From positions 62,001 to 126,000 of the forward strand of contig JAPPCR010000006.1 of the NCBI GenBank assembly GCA_028875725.1: a DNA stretch of 64,000 bases, given 5' to 3'. The notes beneath the pieces were generated by a model. The model made no database searches. It was not told where the DNA came from and saw only the letters and a list, made by a program, of their open reading frames with translations. The position numbers were made by a program, and so were the translations under genes. This DNA is from Acidobacteriota bacterium (GTDB lineage: Bacteria; Acidobacteriota; Thermoanaerobaculia; Multivoradales; Multivoraceae). Position 1 is the first letter of the stretch; every line of letters begins with the position of its first letter. This document shows positions 1 through 8,786 of the stretch, in pieces.

Positions 1-2167
1 TCATGATGACGACGGTGTTCCTGAAGTCGACCGTCCGCCCCTGCGAGTCGGTGATCCGGCCGTCGTCCAGGACCTGGAGCAGCACGTTGAACACGTCGCG
101 GTGCGCCTTCTCGATCTCGTCGAAGAGGACGACCGCGTAGGGCTTGCGCCGCACCGCCTCGGTCAACTGACCGCCGTCCTCGTGGCCGACGTAGCCCGGC
201 GGCGCACCGACCAGCCGGGACACAGTGTGGCGCTCCATGTACTCGCTCATGTCGATGCGGACGATGTTGTTCTCGGTGTCGAACAGCGCCTCGGCCAGGG
301 TCTTGGCGAGCTCGGTCTTGCCGACTCCGGTGGGGCCAAGGAACAGGAAGGAGCCGATCGGGCGGCGCGGATCCTTGATTCCCGAGCGGGCGCGGATCAC
401 CGCGTCCGCGACCAGTTGGACGGCTTCGTCCTGGCCGATCACCCGGCGGTGGAGGATCTCGTCGAGTCGCAGGAGCTTCTCGCGCTCGCCCTCGACCAGG
501 CGGGTCACGGGCACGCCCGTCCACTTCGACACGATCTCCGCGATCTCGTTGTCGGTCACTTCTTCCCGCAGCAGCCGTCCCGCTCCGTCCGTCTCGCCGG
601 TGGTCTGCTCCTGGGTTTCGAGCTTGGCCATCAGCCCCGGCAGCACCCCGTGACGGAGTTCGGCGGCCCGGTTCAGGTCGTACTGGCGCTCGGCGACTTC
701 GATCTCGTGCCGTACCTGCTCGACCTGCTCGCGCACCTTCCGTTCGTCGTCGATCGCGGCCTTCTCGCTCTCCCACTGGCTGCGCATGGCGGCGGCCTTC
801 GTACGCAGGTCGGCGAGTTCCCGCCTCAGCGTCTGCAGGCGCTTCCTGCTCGACTTGTCGGTCTCCTTGTTGAGCGCGGCTTCCTCGATCTCGAGCCGCA
901 TGACGCGCCGGGTCACTTCGTCGAGCTCGGCCGGCAGGGAGTCGATCTCGGTGCGGATGAGGGCGCAGGCCTCGTCGACGAGGTCGATCGCCTTGTCGGG
1001 CAGGAACCGGTCCGAGACGTAGCGGTCCGACAGGGTGGCCGCGGCGACCAGGGAGTTGTCCTGGATGCGGACGCCGTGGTGGACCTCGAAGCGCTCGCGG
1101 AGGCCGCGCAGGATGGACACCGTGTCCTCGACCGAGGGCGCGTCGACGACGATCGGCTGGAAGCGCCGCTCGAGCGCCGCGTCCTTCTCGATGTACCTGC
1201 GGTACTCGTCGAGCGTGGTGGCCCCGATGCAGTGCAGCTCGCCACGCGCGAGCATCGGCTTCAGCAGGTTGCCGGCGTCGGTGGAACCCTCCGTGCGGCC
1301 GGCACCGACGATGTTGTGGACCTCGTCGATGAACAGGAGAACGCGGCCCTCGCTCTCGGCGATCTCGTTCAGCACCGCCTTCAAGCGCTCCTCGAACTCG
1401 CCGCGGTACTTGGCGCCGGCGAGCAGCGATCCGAGGTCGAGCGAGAACACGCTCCGGTCCTTGAGCCACTCGGGCACGTCGCCGCGGACGATGCGCTGGG
1501 CCAGACCCTCGACGATCGCCGTCTTGCCGACTCCGGGTTCGCCGATCAGGACCGGGTTGTTCTTGGTCTTGCGGGACAGGATGCGGATGGCGCGGCGAAT
1601 CTCCGAATCGCGGCCGATCACCGGATCCATCCGGCCGCTGCGCGCCTGGGCGACCAGATCGACGCCGTACTTCTCGAGCGCTTCGTAGGCCGTCTCCGGG
1701 TTGTTGCTCGTCACCCGCTGGGACCCGCGGACGGCCTTGAGCGCGTCCAGCAGGGGCTGCCGGGACAGGCCGGCTTCCGCGAGCGCCCGGCCGGCGCCGT
1801 CCTTGCCTTCCAGGGCGGCCAGCAGGAGATGCTCGACGGAGACGTAGTCGTCGCCGAACGTCCCGGCTTCGTCTTCGGCCCGTGCCAGGAGTTGTTCCAG
1901 CTCGGCCGTGATGTAGATCCTGCCGGCCTCGCCGCCGCCGGTCGAGACCCTGGGCCTGCGTTCGAGGTCGTCCTGAATCCTGGTCCGCAGTGCGCCGGCG
2001 TCGACTTCGAGGCGATTCAGGATCCGCGGCACCAGACCGTCCTGCTGCTCGAGCAGAGCCAGCAGGAGATGGTTCGCGTCCACCTGCTGATGGCCCAGGC
2101 GCCGCGCCCGATCCTGGGCCGCGGTGAGCGCTTCCTGGGACTTGATGGTCAGTCTGTTCGGGTCCAT
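1..2167 (-). CDS. clpB: ATP-dependent disaggregase ClpB, C-terminus cut by window edge
   Basis: Hsp100 disaggregase that threads aggregated proteins through a hexameric ring in the cytoplasm, working with DnaK/DnaJ. About 722 codons are visible. An N-terminal Clp repeat domain (residues 1-145) is followed by NBD1 with Walker A GEPGVGKT near residue 209 and NBD2 with Walker A GPTGVGKT near residue 611. The sequence at the window edge reads [16 protein letters not shown], a late NBD2 segment, so roughly 150 C-terminal residues are missing by comparison with E. coli ClpB. The ATG at 2167 has AGGAGGA about 10 nt upstream. It lies 28 nt after cbpA and is probably co-transcribed with it from the heat-shock operator region near 3234-3254. 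Confidence 0.97.
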   Translation of the reverse strand, partial: MDPNRLTIKSQEALTAAQDRARRLGHQQVDANHLLLALLEQQDGLVPRILNRLEVDAGALRTRIQDDLERRPRVSTGGGEAGRIYITAELEQLLARAEDEAGTFGDDYVSVEHLLLAALEGKDGAGRALAEAGLSRQPLLDALKAVRGSQRVTSNNPETAYEALEKYGVDLVAQARSGRMDPVIGRDSEIRRAIRILSRKTKNNPVLIGEPGVGKTAIVEGLAQRIVRGDVPEWLKDRSVFSLDLGSLLAGAKYRGEFEERLKAVLNEIAESEGRVLLFIDEVHNIVGAGRTEGSTDAGNLLKPMLARGELHCIGATTLDEYRRYIEKDAALERRFQPIVVDAPSVEDTVSILRGLRERFEVHHGVRIQDNSLVAAATLSDRYVSDRFLPDKAIDLVDEACALIRTEIDSLPAELDEVTRRVMRLEIEEAALNKETDKSSRKRLQTLRRELADLRTKAAAMRSQWESEKAAIDDERKVREQVEQVRHEIEVAERQYDLNRAAELRHGVLPGLMAKLETQEQTTGETDGAGRLLREEVTDNEIAEIVSKWTGVPVTRLVEGEREKLLRLDEILHRRVIGQDEAVQLVADAVIRARSGIKDPRRPIGSFLFLGPTGVGKTELAKTLAEALFDTENNIVRIDMSEYMERHTVSRLVGAPPGYVGHEDGGQLTEAVRRKPYAVVLFDEIEKAHRDVFNVLLQVLDDGRITDSQGRTVDFRNTVVIM

Positions 2168-2195
2168 ATCGTTCAGGTCCTCCTGCCTGGTGGAC

Positions 2196-3176
2196 TCAGG
2201 TGTCGTTGCGAGTGGCGCCGGAGGAGTCGTAGGACGGCTCGAACGCGGAGGTCTCGGCCAACTGCTCGAACAGGGCTTTCTCCTCCTCGGTCAACTGCGA
2301 GGGAACGACGACCTGGATCTCGGCGAGCAGATCGCCGTTGGGTCCCTTCGGGTTGGGTAGCCCGCGTCCTCGCAGTCGCATCTTCCGCCCGGTGGACGAG
2401 CCGGCAGGGAGCCGCGCCTCGGCGGTACCGCCGAGCGTCGGAATCCGGACCTTGCCGCCGAGCGCCGCCGTCCAGGGTGAGACCGGCACGTCGCAGTGGA
2501 GGTCGCGATCGCGGCGCCTGAAGACCGGATGTGGCAGGGCTTCGACCCGTAGCAGCAGGTCGCCGTCCTGTCCGCCCGCACCCTTGCCGCCCTGGCCGCC
2601 AAGGCGAATCGACTGGCCCGGCAGCACGCCCTTCGGAATCCGGACCTCCAGTCTCCGGGTCCGGCCGTTGGTGCGGTCGAGGAACTCGATCGTCTGGGGT
2701 CCGCCCTCCGCCAGCCTCTCGAGGCTGAGCGGCAGGGAGACTTCGTGGTCCCGACCCCGGCGCGGAGGGGACCAGGTCGACTGCCGGCCGCCGCCGGGGA
2801 AGCCCTGAGGGCCCGCGCCGCCGAAGAGCATGTCGAAGAACGAGCTGAAGCCGGAACCGCCGCCGGCGCTTCGGAACTCGAATCGGCTGTCGCCACCGCC
2901 GAAGTCGAACCGGAAGCCCTCCCAGCCGGGCGGTGGAGCGCCTCCGGTCCGGACCTGCTTCCAGGCGGCTCCGTACTGGTCGTACTTGCCGCGCTTGTCC
3001 GGATCCTTCAGCACCTCATAGGCCTCGCCGATGTCCTTGAAGCGGGTCTCGGCACCCGCGTCCTTGTTGACGTCCGGGTGGAACTGGCGCGCCAGTTTGC
3101 GGTACGCCTTCTGGATGTCGGCGGCCGTCGCGTCCTTGTCGACGCCGAGCGTCTGGTAGTAGTCCTTGTACTCCAC
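2196..3176 (-). CDS. cbpA: DnaJ-type co-chaperone, CbpA-like
   Basis: J-domain co-chaperone of 326 residues. The N-terminal J domain contains YYQTLGV and the HPD motif (FHPDVNKD) that stimulates DnaK ATPase. A Gly/Phe-rich linker ([16 protein letters not shown]) follows, then a DnaJ C-terminal substrate-binding domain. There is no CxxCxGxG zinc finger, so this is the CbpA type rather than full DnaJ. The reading frame stays open to 3401, but homology starts at the GTG at 3176 (VEYKDYYQ), so that start is used. clpB follows directly, making a stress operon. An HspR-like inverted repeat lies about 60 nt upstream. Confidence 0.93.
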   Translation of the reverse strand: MEYKDYYQTLGVDKDATAADIQKAYRKLARQFHPDVNKDAGAETRFKDIGEAYEVLKDPDKRGKYDQYGAAWKQVRTGGAPPPGWEGFRFDFGGGDSRFEFRSAGGGSGFSSFFDMLFGGAGPQGFPGGGRQSTWSPPRRGRDHEVSLPLSLERLAEGGPQTIEFLDRTNGRTRRLEVRIPKGVLPGQSIRLGGQGGKGAGGQDGDLLLRVEALPHPVFRRRDRDLHCDVPVSPWTAALGGKVRIPTLGGTAEARLPAGSSTGRKMRLRGRGLPNPKGPNGDLLAEIQVVVPSQLTEEEKALFEQLAETSAFEPSYDSSGATRNDT

Positions 3177-3233
3177 GTTGTGTCTGCTTCCTGCGCGTGG
3201 GATTGAGCGATCCCGACCCAACTCCGGGAGATA

Positions 3234-3254
3234 GTTTAGTCTAGTCCACTCAAC
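3234..3254. promoter_or_regulatory. HAIR-like inverted repeat (candidate HspR operator)
   Basis: The sequence reads GTTTAGT-N7-ACTCAAC. Arms of 7 nt are separated by exactly 7 nt, and six of seven positions pair. The published HAIR consensus bound by HspR is CTTGAGT-N7-ACTCAAG; 11 of the 14 arm positions match. It sits upstream of cbpA-clpB, a usual HspR target. On the minus strand, TTCCAA and TAAACT, 17 nt apart, could be the -35 and -10, with the repeat overlapping the spacer and -10. No hspR gene is in the window. Confidence 0.55.
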
Positions 3255-3272
3255 TTTGGAAGGCGGATTGGT

Positions 3273-3341
3273 GCCGGCCGTGCGGCCGGCGCTCTGTCTT
3301 CCGCGGGTCAGCACCCGGCTGGCGCGTCCCTGCGCCAGCCG
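3273..3341. other. Two GC-rich hairpins in the cbpA-fdxA gap
   Basis: GCCGGCCG-TG-CGGCCGGC (3273-3290) forms an 8-bp stem. CGGCTGGCGC-GTCCCT-GCGCCAGCCG (3316-3341) forms a perfect 10-bp stem with a 6-nt loop. Neither has a T-run. They stand between the fdxA terminator-like hairpin and the cbpA promoter region, so they probably help isolate the two transcription units. No gene was recognised in this 281-nt gap. Confidence 0.5.
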
Positions 3342-3400
3342 CGTCACAGTCCGAGCGCCCGTCCTCGGGCGGTCGGATGTCAGACTCGCGGCTACACGCA

Positions 3401-3430
3401 CGAAGGGCGCGACCTGCGTCGCGCCCTTCG
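3401..3430 (-). terminator. Terminator-like hairpin downstream of fdxA
   Basis: CGAAGGGCGCGAC-CTGC-GTCGCGCCCTTCG is a perfect 13-bp stem with a 4-nt loop, 28 nt past the fdxA stop. It lacks a T-tract, so termination is inferred from stem strength and position only. Confidence 0.55.
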
Positions 3431-3457
3431 GAAAGCGTCTGACAGCGGCTCAGCCCG

Positions 3458-3709
3458 TCACGGCGGGTCGAAGCCGAACGCCGTGTAGTTCAGCGCGATG
3501 TACTTCTCCTGGCCCTCGGGAACTTCCTCCAGGGGCAGGATCGCCTGCACCGGGCAGGCATCGACGCAGAGGCCGCAGTCGATGCACTCCTCCGGGTGAA
3601 TCAAGAGCAGTTCCCAGTCGTCGTCGTCGTAGATGCAGTCGACGGGGCAGACATCGACGCACGACGTGTCCTTCACGCCGATACAGGGTTCAAAGATGAT
3701 GTGGGTCAT
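3458..3709 (-). CDS. fdxA: 7Fe ferredoxin (one 3Fe-4S and one 4Fe-4S cluster)
   Basis: Small cytoplasmic electron carrier of 83 residues. The first cysteine set, CIGVKDTSCVDVCPVDC, has the long first gap typical of 7Fe FdxA proteins; the second is CIDCGLCVDACPV. The reading frame is open to 3733, but the ATG at 3709 (MTHIIFEPCIG) matches the family start and has GAGGAAGAG 5-7 nt upstream, which decides the start. It lies 83 nt after thiO on the same strand and may be read through from that operon. The electron-transfer partner cannot be inferred from the context. Confidence 0.93.
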   Translation of the reverse strand: MTHIIFEPCIGVKDTSCVDVCPVDCIYDDDDWELLLIHPEECIDCGLCVDACPVQAILPLEEVPEGQEKYIALNYTAFGFDPP

Positions 3710-3792
3710 CGGACTCTTCCTCGCGGGCCGCACACCACCCCGGGCTCTGTCGGGGCAGCCTTGAAACGCGGCAGACAGTAACAGAGTCGCCC

Positions 3793-4941
3793 TCAGGAGG
3801 AAAGACGCTCGCCGGCGGCAAAGCGGCCCGGGTGCATGACTTCCGGAACAGCCAGCCAGGGGTCGCTGGGCTGCTGGTTGAGCACCAGCGGCGCGATCAT
3901 CCTGGCGGTGAGCGGGGCCAGCAGGATGCCGTTGCGGAAGTGGCCGGCAGCGACGTGCAGCCGCTCGCTCAACCGGCCGACAATCGGCCAGGGATCGGGC
4001 GTACCCGGCCGCAGGCCGGCCCAGTGCTCGACCGGCTCACGGTCCTTCAGGCTCGGCAGCAGGGCGGCGGCCCCCGTTGCCAGATCCGCGCCGACCTCGT
4101 CGCTCAGGCTGAGATCGAAGCCGGCGTGCTCGACGGAAGCCCCGATCAGCAGGCGCCCTCCCGCCCGGCGCACGGCGTAGAAGGCCGGCGTGCGGATGGC
4201 GCCGGTGAACGGCCAGTCGACCCGGTCGAAGGCGATCATCTGGCCCTTGACGGGAACGATCGGGAGGGCCGGCAACCCGTGGACCTGTGGAGTCCAGGCG
4301 CCGCCGCAGACCACGACGGCGCCGGCGGCGCACTCGAAGCCATCACCCGAAACGACGACCTCGCCGGACGTCTCGACGACACGTTCTACCGTGGCGCGGT
4401 GGAGGACGACGTTCCGGTGGCGCAGCGCCGCCGCCGCCGCGGTCGCCGCCCGGCGGTTGTCGACCCGATGCTCACCCGGCAGCAGCAGTGCTTCCTCGAT
4501 CCCGGGACGCAGATCGGGTACCAGCTCGGCCAGCTCAGCCCGGTCGAGGTCCCGGGCCGCTTCGCCCAGGTCAAGCGCCTGCGCCCGGATTCGATCAAGC
4601 ACCTTGCGGCCTTCAGAATCGAGCACCGGCAGGAGCGAGCCGGAAGCGTCGTAGTCGATCGACGTGCCGCTCTCCCGTTCGAGCGCGGGCGCCAGGTCGC
4701 GCCAGAGGTCACGCGAGCGAATCGAGAGCCTGGCGAACGCCTGGTCGGCGATGCTCTCCGCGATCGGCGCGATCATTCCTGCCGCGTTGGGCGACGCCGC
4801 GCCCTCCTGTCGGTCGTCGACGACCTCGACCCGGGCGCCCGCGACGGCAAGCTCGCGAGCGGTCAGCAGCCCGATCAGGCCGCCGCCAACCACGAGGACG
4901 TCGGGCCGCGGCCTCGGGCCCGAGGCGTTCCGCCGCGTCAT
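3793..4941 (-). CDS. thiO: FAD-dependent glycine oxidase ThiO
   Basis: Flavoprotein of 382 residues in the D-amino-acid oxidase fold. It oxidises glycine to iminoglycine, which feeds the thiazole half of thiamine in aerobes. The N-terminal Rossmann motif is VVGGGLIGLLTA. The C-terminal block GHFRNGILLAPLTA is the typical ThiO flavin-site signature, and GLRPGTPDPWPIVG precedes it. The start overlaps the stop of the PEGA/PDZ gene by 4 nt (ATGA), so translation is probably coupled. No other thi gene is present; a different DAO-family substrate is possible but the C-terminal block favours ThiO. Confidence 0.85.
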   Translation of the reverse strand: MTRRNASGPRPRPDVLVVGGGLIGLLTARELAVAGARVEVVDDRQEGAASPNAAGMIAPIAESIADQAFARLSIRSRDLWRDLAPALERESGTSIDYDASGSLLPVLDSEGRKVLDRIRAQALDLGEAARDLDRAELAELVPDLRPGIEEALLLPGEHRVDNRRAATAAAAALRHRNVVLHRATVERVVETSGEVVVSGDGFECAAGAVVVCGGAWTPQVHGLPALPIVPVKGQMIAFDRVDWPFTGAIRTPAFYAVRRAGGRLLIGASVEHAGFDLSLSDEVGADLATGAAALLPSLKDREPVEHWAGLRPGTPDPWPIVGRLSERLHVAAGHFRNGILLAPLTARMIAPLVLNQQPSDPWLAVPEVMHPGRFAAGERLSS

Positions 4942-7382
4942 CTGTTGCCGGCCAGCGCTTCCGCGTGCAACCGGGCGCGCGGCGCGATCTCCGGCCCGGC
5001 GTCGGACCGGAGCCGCCCGCGCTCCGTCGAGGCGAGCGCCTCAAAGACGGCGCGGGCCCGCGGCCGGTACTCGTCGCGCCCTTCTTCCGCGAGGATGGTC
5101 AGGGCCAGTCCCAGCATGTACTGCACCGTGTCGCGGCCGAGTCCGCTGCGGCCGGGGGCCTCGACCGTGCGGAGCTGGCGGACCACCTCCGCCTGGTCGC
5201 CGCCAGCCAGAAGCAGGTTCGCCAGATCGAGTTCCAGAAGCCACCGCGGGATGTCTCCAGTGCGTTCCAGCTCCTGGTGTAGCCGGGCCGTGACCGCCGA
5301 AGGCAGCAGGTCGGGATCGAACGCGTCAAGCAGGGTCCACCCCCATTCCGGTTCGACGCGGTGGACCGTGGCGCCGCCCTCGCCGCGGGTAACGAGTTCG
5401 ATCTCATCTCCGGGCTCGGCGCTCTCGACGGCGTTCGTCAACTGGATCGTGGAGGAGGCCGGTTCACCCGCGATCGTGACGATCTCCATGCCGGGCGCGA
5501 GTCCTGCCGCTGCGGCTGGACCGCCGGGCTCGACCGCGGCCACGATCGGCACGCCGCCGGCCTGGGAGTCGATGCCAATTCCGGAGTCGATGAATGTGGC
5601 GCCGACTCGGGGCGTCCTCTTCCCGAGCTCCGGGTCGAGGGCCGCGGCCAGTCGCTGCAGCGCGCCCTGCTCAAGCCGCCGGTTTTCGATCCGCAGCGTA
5701 CGCACGTCGGGCGACGGCCGGCCGGGGACGGCCGGCCACCACCACAGGTCGACCGCATCGGCGACCAGGTCGTCGTTCAGGACGGCGGCGACGTAGAGCG
5801 CGGCCGGCAACCTCGCCTGGACCTGTTCCTGGATCGCTGCCCAGTCCAGCTGCCGTCGAGCCCTGGTCCGGTCGCGCAGGGTGTTCGCGTCCACACCCAG
5901 TTCGGCGAGCGATTCCGTGCCCTCGGCGCCGCGATCGAGGACGGTGTACGTGCCGGCGCCGCGGAACGCATCGAGCGCGAACTCGACCGCGCGGACGCCG
6001 GCGGGGTCGTCGCCGAGCACGCCCAGGTAGACCAGCGCCGGCCGTAGCCGGATATCGATGTCGATCCGGCGCCGATCCTCGGCGACCACCGAGGTTTCGA
6101 AGTAGCCGAGCGTGCCGTGGGTCACCGACAGGTCGTACGCTCCCGGCGGCAGGCGAACCTGGGGTGGCGACCTCGACCAGTCGGGCCGGAGAATCCGACC
6201 GTTGCCCAGGACGCTCGCGCCTTCGGTCAGGCCGACCAGGCCGATCACCGCCTCCTCACGCTCCAGGACGATCGGCGGCAGCTCGTAGTCCACCAGGTCG
6301 GGGAGTTGAAGACTGGTGCGAAAGCTCCGGAAGCCGTCCTTCTCGATGTCGATCCGGTAGCGGCCGGCCGGCAGGTCGTCGAGCCACAGTTCGCGCGAGA
6401 AGTCCTCGGGCGGGTGGTCCGCGGACGCCCCCTCCGGCCGGAACCAGGGCTCGGCCTGGCCCTCGGTCAGTCCGCGTTCGATGCCGTCGACCAGTACGGC
6501 GGCGCCGGTCGGGGCGGTGCGCAGCCGGACGACCGCGCTGTCGCGCTCCAGTTCGACCGCCACCTCGAGGTCCCGTCCGCCGTCGATGGCGAAGGCGGCG
6601 GTGGTCGGCAGGTAGCCGGGGCGGGACACCTGCGCCAGGTAGTCGCCCGCCAGCATCGCCGTGGGCTCCGGCGGCACGAAGGGCTCGGGCTCGGCCTCAT
6701 CCTCGGAGGCGGCGTCTTCGGGCGATGCGGAGTCGCCGGCTTCCCCGGCCGGCTCCCCCTCCGCGCTGTCGTCCACAGCCGCGTCCTCCATCGCGCTCTC
6801 CGCGGTGGGCGGCGGCTCCGGCGGGCGTGCGGCGTTCTCGAACGCCAGGTCGCCCACGCGAATCTCCGCATCCAGAGGCGCGACGACAAAGGAAACCCGG
6901 CCGACGAGTTCCTCCCTCCGGCTCTGCAGCCGATCCGTCAGTTGCCTGCCGGCGGTCTCCGCGTCCAGTTCGAACACCGGGTCGAGCCGGATGATCCGGT
7001 CGAGCGCCTGGTCGGCGCCTTCCCGGTCATCCAGCGTCCAGCGGGCAGCAGCCAGGTAGAGCCAGGCGGTGCGCAGGGTCTCGAAGAGCCGCGGGTCGCC
7101 GGCGGCGAGGTTCCGTCCGCCCCCGGCGTCGGCGGCCAGCGGTTCGAGTGTGTCGATCACATCCTGCAGCAGTGGAAGGGCGCCTTCCGAGTCACCGCCG
7201 GCATAGATGTCGCCGGCTTCGCTCAAAGCGGCCGCCGTCCTGGGAGGCAGCCGGGTCGACCGCTCGATCTCGAGGTCGCTCCGGCCGATCTCCTGGACGC
7301 CGATCCGTTGCGCGAAAGCCGCGCCGCAGAGGCCGGCCAGGACCGCCGGAACGGCTGCGAGGACGAGCAGGTTCCTGGACAT
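4938..7382 (-). CDS. Secreted PEGA- and PDZ-domain protein, function unknown
   Basis: Protein of 814 residues with a Sec signal peptide (residues 1-24, ending GAAFA). A helical TPR-like N-terminal part (40-165) is followed by an acidic low-complexity linker (about 190-235). Several beta-rich PEGA-like modules follow (LAGDYLAQVSRPGYLP, LPAGRYRIDIEKDGF, LPPGAYDLSVTHG). A PDZ domain follows near residues 615-690 (GGPAAAAGLAPGMEI). A second helical segment ends the protein. PEGA and PDZ modules usually bind cell-surface or periplasmic partners. No catalytic motif was seen. It is 6 nt downstream of the NHL-like gene and overlaps thiO. Confidence 0.75.
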   Translation of the reverse strand: MSRNLLVLAAVPAVLAGLCGAAFAQRIGVQEIGRSDLEIERSTRLPPRTAAALSEAGDIYAGGDSEGALPLLQDVIDTLEPLAADAGGGRNLAAGDPRLFETLRTAWLYLAAARWTLDDREGADQALDRIIRLDPVFELDAETAGRQLTDRLQSRREELVGRVSFVVAPLDAEIRVGDLAFENAARPPEPPPTAESAMEDAAVDDSAEGEPAGEAGDSASPEDAASEDEAEPEPFVPPEPTAMLAGDYLAQVSRPGYLPTTAAFAIDGGRDLEVAVELERDSAVVRLRTAPTGAAVLVDGIERGLTEGQAEPWFRPEGASADHPPEDFSRELWLDDLPAGRYRIDIEKDGFRSFRTSLQLPDLVDYELPPIVLEREEAVIGLVGLTEGASVLGNGRILRPDWSRSPPQVRLPPGAYDLSVTHGTLGYFETSVVAEDRRRIDIDIRLRPALVYLGVLGDDPAGVRAVEFALDAFRGAGTYTVLDRGAEGTESLAELGVDANTLRDRTRARRQLDWAAIQEQVQARLPAALYVAAVLNDDLVADAVDLWWWPAVPGRPSPDVRTLRIENRRLEQGALQRLAAALDPELGKRTPRVGATFIDSGIGIDSQAGGVPIVAAVEPGGPAAAAGLAPGMEIVTIAGEPASSTIQLTNAVESAEPGDEIELVTRGEGGATVHRVEPEWGWTLLDAFDPDLLPSAVTARLHQELERTGDIPRWLLELDLANLLLAGGDQAEVVRQLRTVEAPGRSGLGRDTVQYMLGLALTILAEEGRDEYRPRARAVFEALASTERGRLRSDAGPEIAPRARLHAEALAGNR

Positions 7383-7388
7383 CCTCGA

Positions 7389-8768
7389 CTACTCCAGGAC
7401 CACGACCTGGCCAAGGCGGCTGTCGGCGACGAAGATCCGCGCCTGGCCGTCGACGGCGACGTCCTCGGGGGTGCGGAGTTCCTGGCCGCCCGGCAGGACG
7501 GGCCCGAGGGCCGCGAGCGGCGTGGCGAAAGGGTCGTAGACGAGGATCTGCAGCGTGCCGGCGTCGAGCACGTAGCGGTTGCCGAACGCGTCGACGTCGA
7601 GCGCGACGGGGCGTCTCCAGTCGACCCGGAAGGCCTCCTCGAAGTGGCCGTCGGCGGCGAATCGCAGCACCGAGGGCGGCGTGGAGCGAGCGCCGGCGTC
7701 GAGTACGTGGATGGCGCCGTCCCTGCCCACCGCCACGTCAACGGGCTGGGTCAGCGCGGCGACGCGCAGCGTCTCGATCGGCCGCCCCTGCGCGTCGAAG
7801 CGGAGCACTTCGGTGGAGCGGCGCGAGAGCACGGTCCAGTTGCCGAAGCCGTCGCGGTGGGCGGCGACGATGCGGTCCAGCTCGCCGCCGCCGACCCGGC
7901 TGAAGGAGACGGTCCGGGGGTCCTCGATCCCGGTCACGCCGTCGGCGGTGATGACGCCGGGGGAATCCGCCGCCGCGTGGCTCGGCCGGACGATGCCGCG
8001 GAGGTCGCGGGCGGACGCTGGCGCTCCGTCGGCGTCGAGGATCGCGGCCCGGTTCGTCTCCGTGACGACGAGTCGGCCGTCGGCCCCGGCGGCGACGCCG
8101 CGGGGCCGCTCGACGCCGGCCTGGGCTGGCAGGTAGCCGCGGGAGTCGAGCCAGCGCTCCTGGCCGGCGAGGGGCCGCAGGATGAGCCGATGGATCAGGG
8201 TCATCCGTTCGAGCGCGTCGCCGGCGACGTTGCCGTTTCGCCCGTTCCCGCCGAGAGCGCCTTCCCGGGCCAGCCGCAGGTGCCGGGCGGCGTCCTGCCA
8301 GTCGCCTCGCATCAGCAGCAGGTCGCCGAGCTCGAAGTGAGCCCGCGGGGTCCACTCGCTTCCGGCTTCACGCTCCAGCGCCCGCAGGAGCTCACCGGCG
8401 GCTTCCCGTTCGGCGCCGGTGCGGCGGCCGAGCGCGGCGGCTTCCACCAGCGCCCGGCCGCGGAGCTGGAGTCGGGGATACTGGCTCCGCGGGAACCGCC
8501 GGGGGACTTCCAGCAACCGCTCCCGCGCCAGGGCGAGGTCGTCAATGCTGGCCGCGTCACGGGCAGCGGCAAGGCCGGCTTCAACGAGTACGGTGGCTTC
8601 CCGTTCGGCCGCTTCGTCCTGCGCGGGCAGGACCGCCGCGAACAGGGTCAGGCCGACGAAGGTCCCCGCCCCGATGCGGCTAGCGCCCCGAAACCCCTCG
8701 CGGGCTCGGTGTTTCGGCCCATCCCGTCCTCGCTCAGGAGCTTGCGCCGAGCACTTGCTTCGCAGCAT
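7389..8768 (-). CDS. Secreted TPR plus NHL-type beta-propeller protein
   Basis: About 459 residues from the only in-frame ATG after the upstream gene (8768). A hydrophobic stretch (GAGTFVGLTLFAAVLPA) resembles a signal peptide with a long basic N-region. Helical TPR-like repeats cover the first third. The C-terminal half has repeated blades such as PRGVAAGADGRLVVTE, PVDVAVGRDGAIHVLDAG and PEDVAVDGQARIFVADS, typical of NHL propellers. The frame is open to 8879 inside the M48 gene. The start is uncertain because the ATG lies in the loop of a strong hairpin (8736-8786). Probably an exported protein-interaction scaffold. Confidence 0.7.
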   Translation of the reverse strand: MLRSKCSAQAPERGRDGPKHRAREGFRGASRIGAGTFVGLTLFAAVLPAQDEAAEREATVLVEAGLAAARDAASIDDLALARERLLEVPRRFPRSQYPRLQLRGRALVEAAALGRRTGAEREAAGELLRALEREAGSEWTPRAHFELGDLLLMRGDWQDAARHLRLAREGALGGNGRNGNVAGDALERMTLIHRLILRPLAGQERWLDSRGYLPAQAGVERPRGVAAGADGRLVVTETNRAAILDADGAPASARDLRGIVRPSHAAADSPGVITADGVTGIEDPRTVSFSRVGGGELDRIVAAHRDGFGNWTVLSRRSTEVLRFDAQGRPIETLRVAALTQPVDVAVGRDGAIHVLDAGARSTPPSVLRFAADGHFEEAFRVDWRRPVALDVDAFGNRYVLDAGTLQILVYDPFATPLAALGPVLPGGQELRTPEDVAVDGQARIFVADSRLGQVVVLE

Positions 8769-8786
8769 GCTTCGGCGCAAGCTCCT
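8736..8786. repeat. 15-bp inverted repeat spanning a gene junction
   Basis: Arms AGGAGCTTGCGCCGA (8736-8750) and TCGGCGCAAGCTCCT (8772-8786) are perfect reverse complements around a 21-nt loop. The right arm overlaps the stop codon of the M48 gene (8785-8787) and the loop holds the first ATG of the NHL-like gene. It may be a repeat-family insertion, an attenuator or an RNA processing site. Confidence 0.6.

Noticed and set aside
101..2521. Long plus-strand reading frame of 806 codons
   Set aside because: It is antisense to clpB and cbpA, which have clear family motifs; the product has no recognisable domain.
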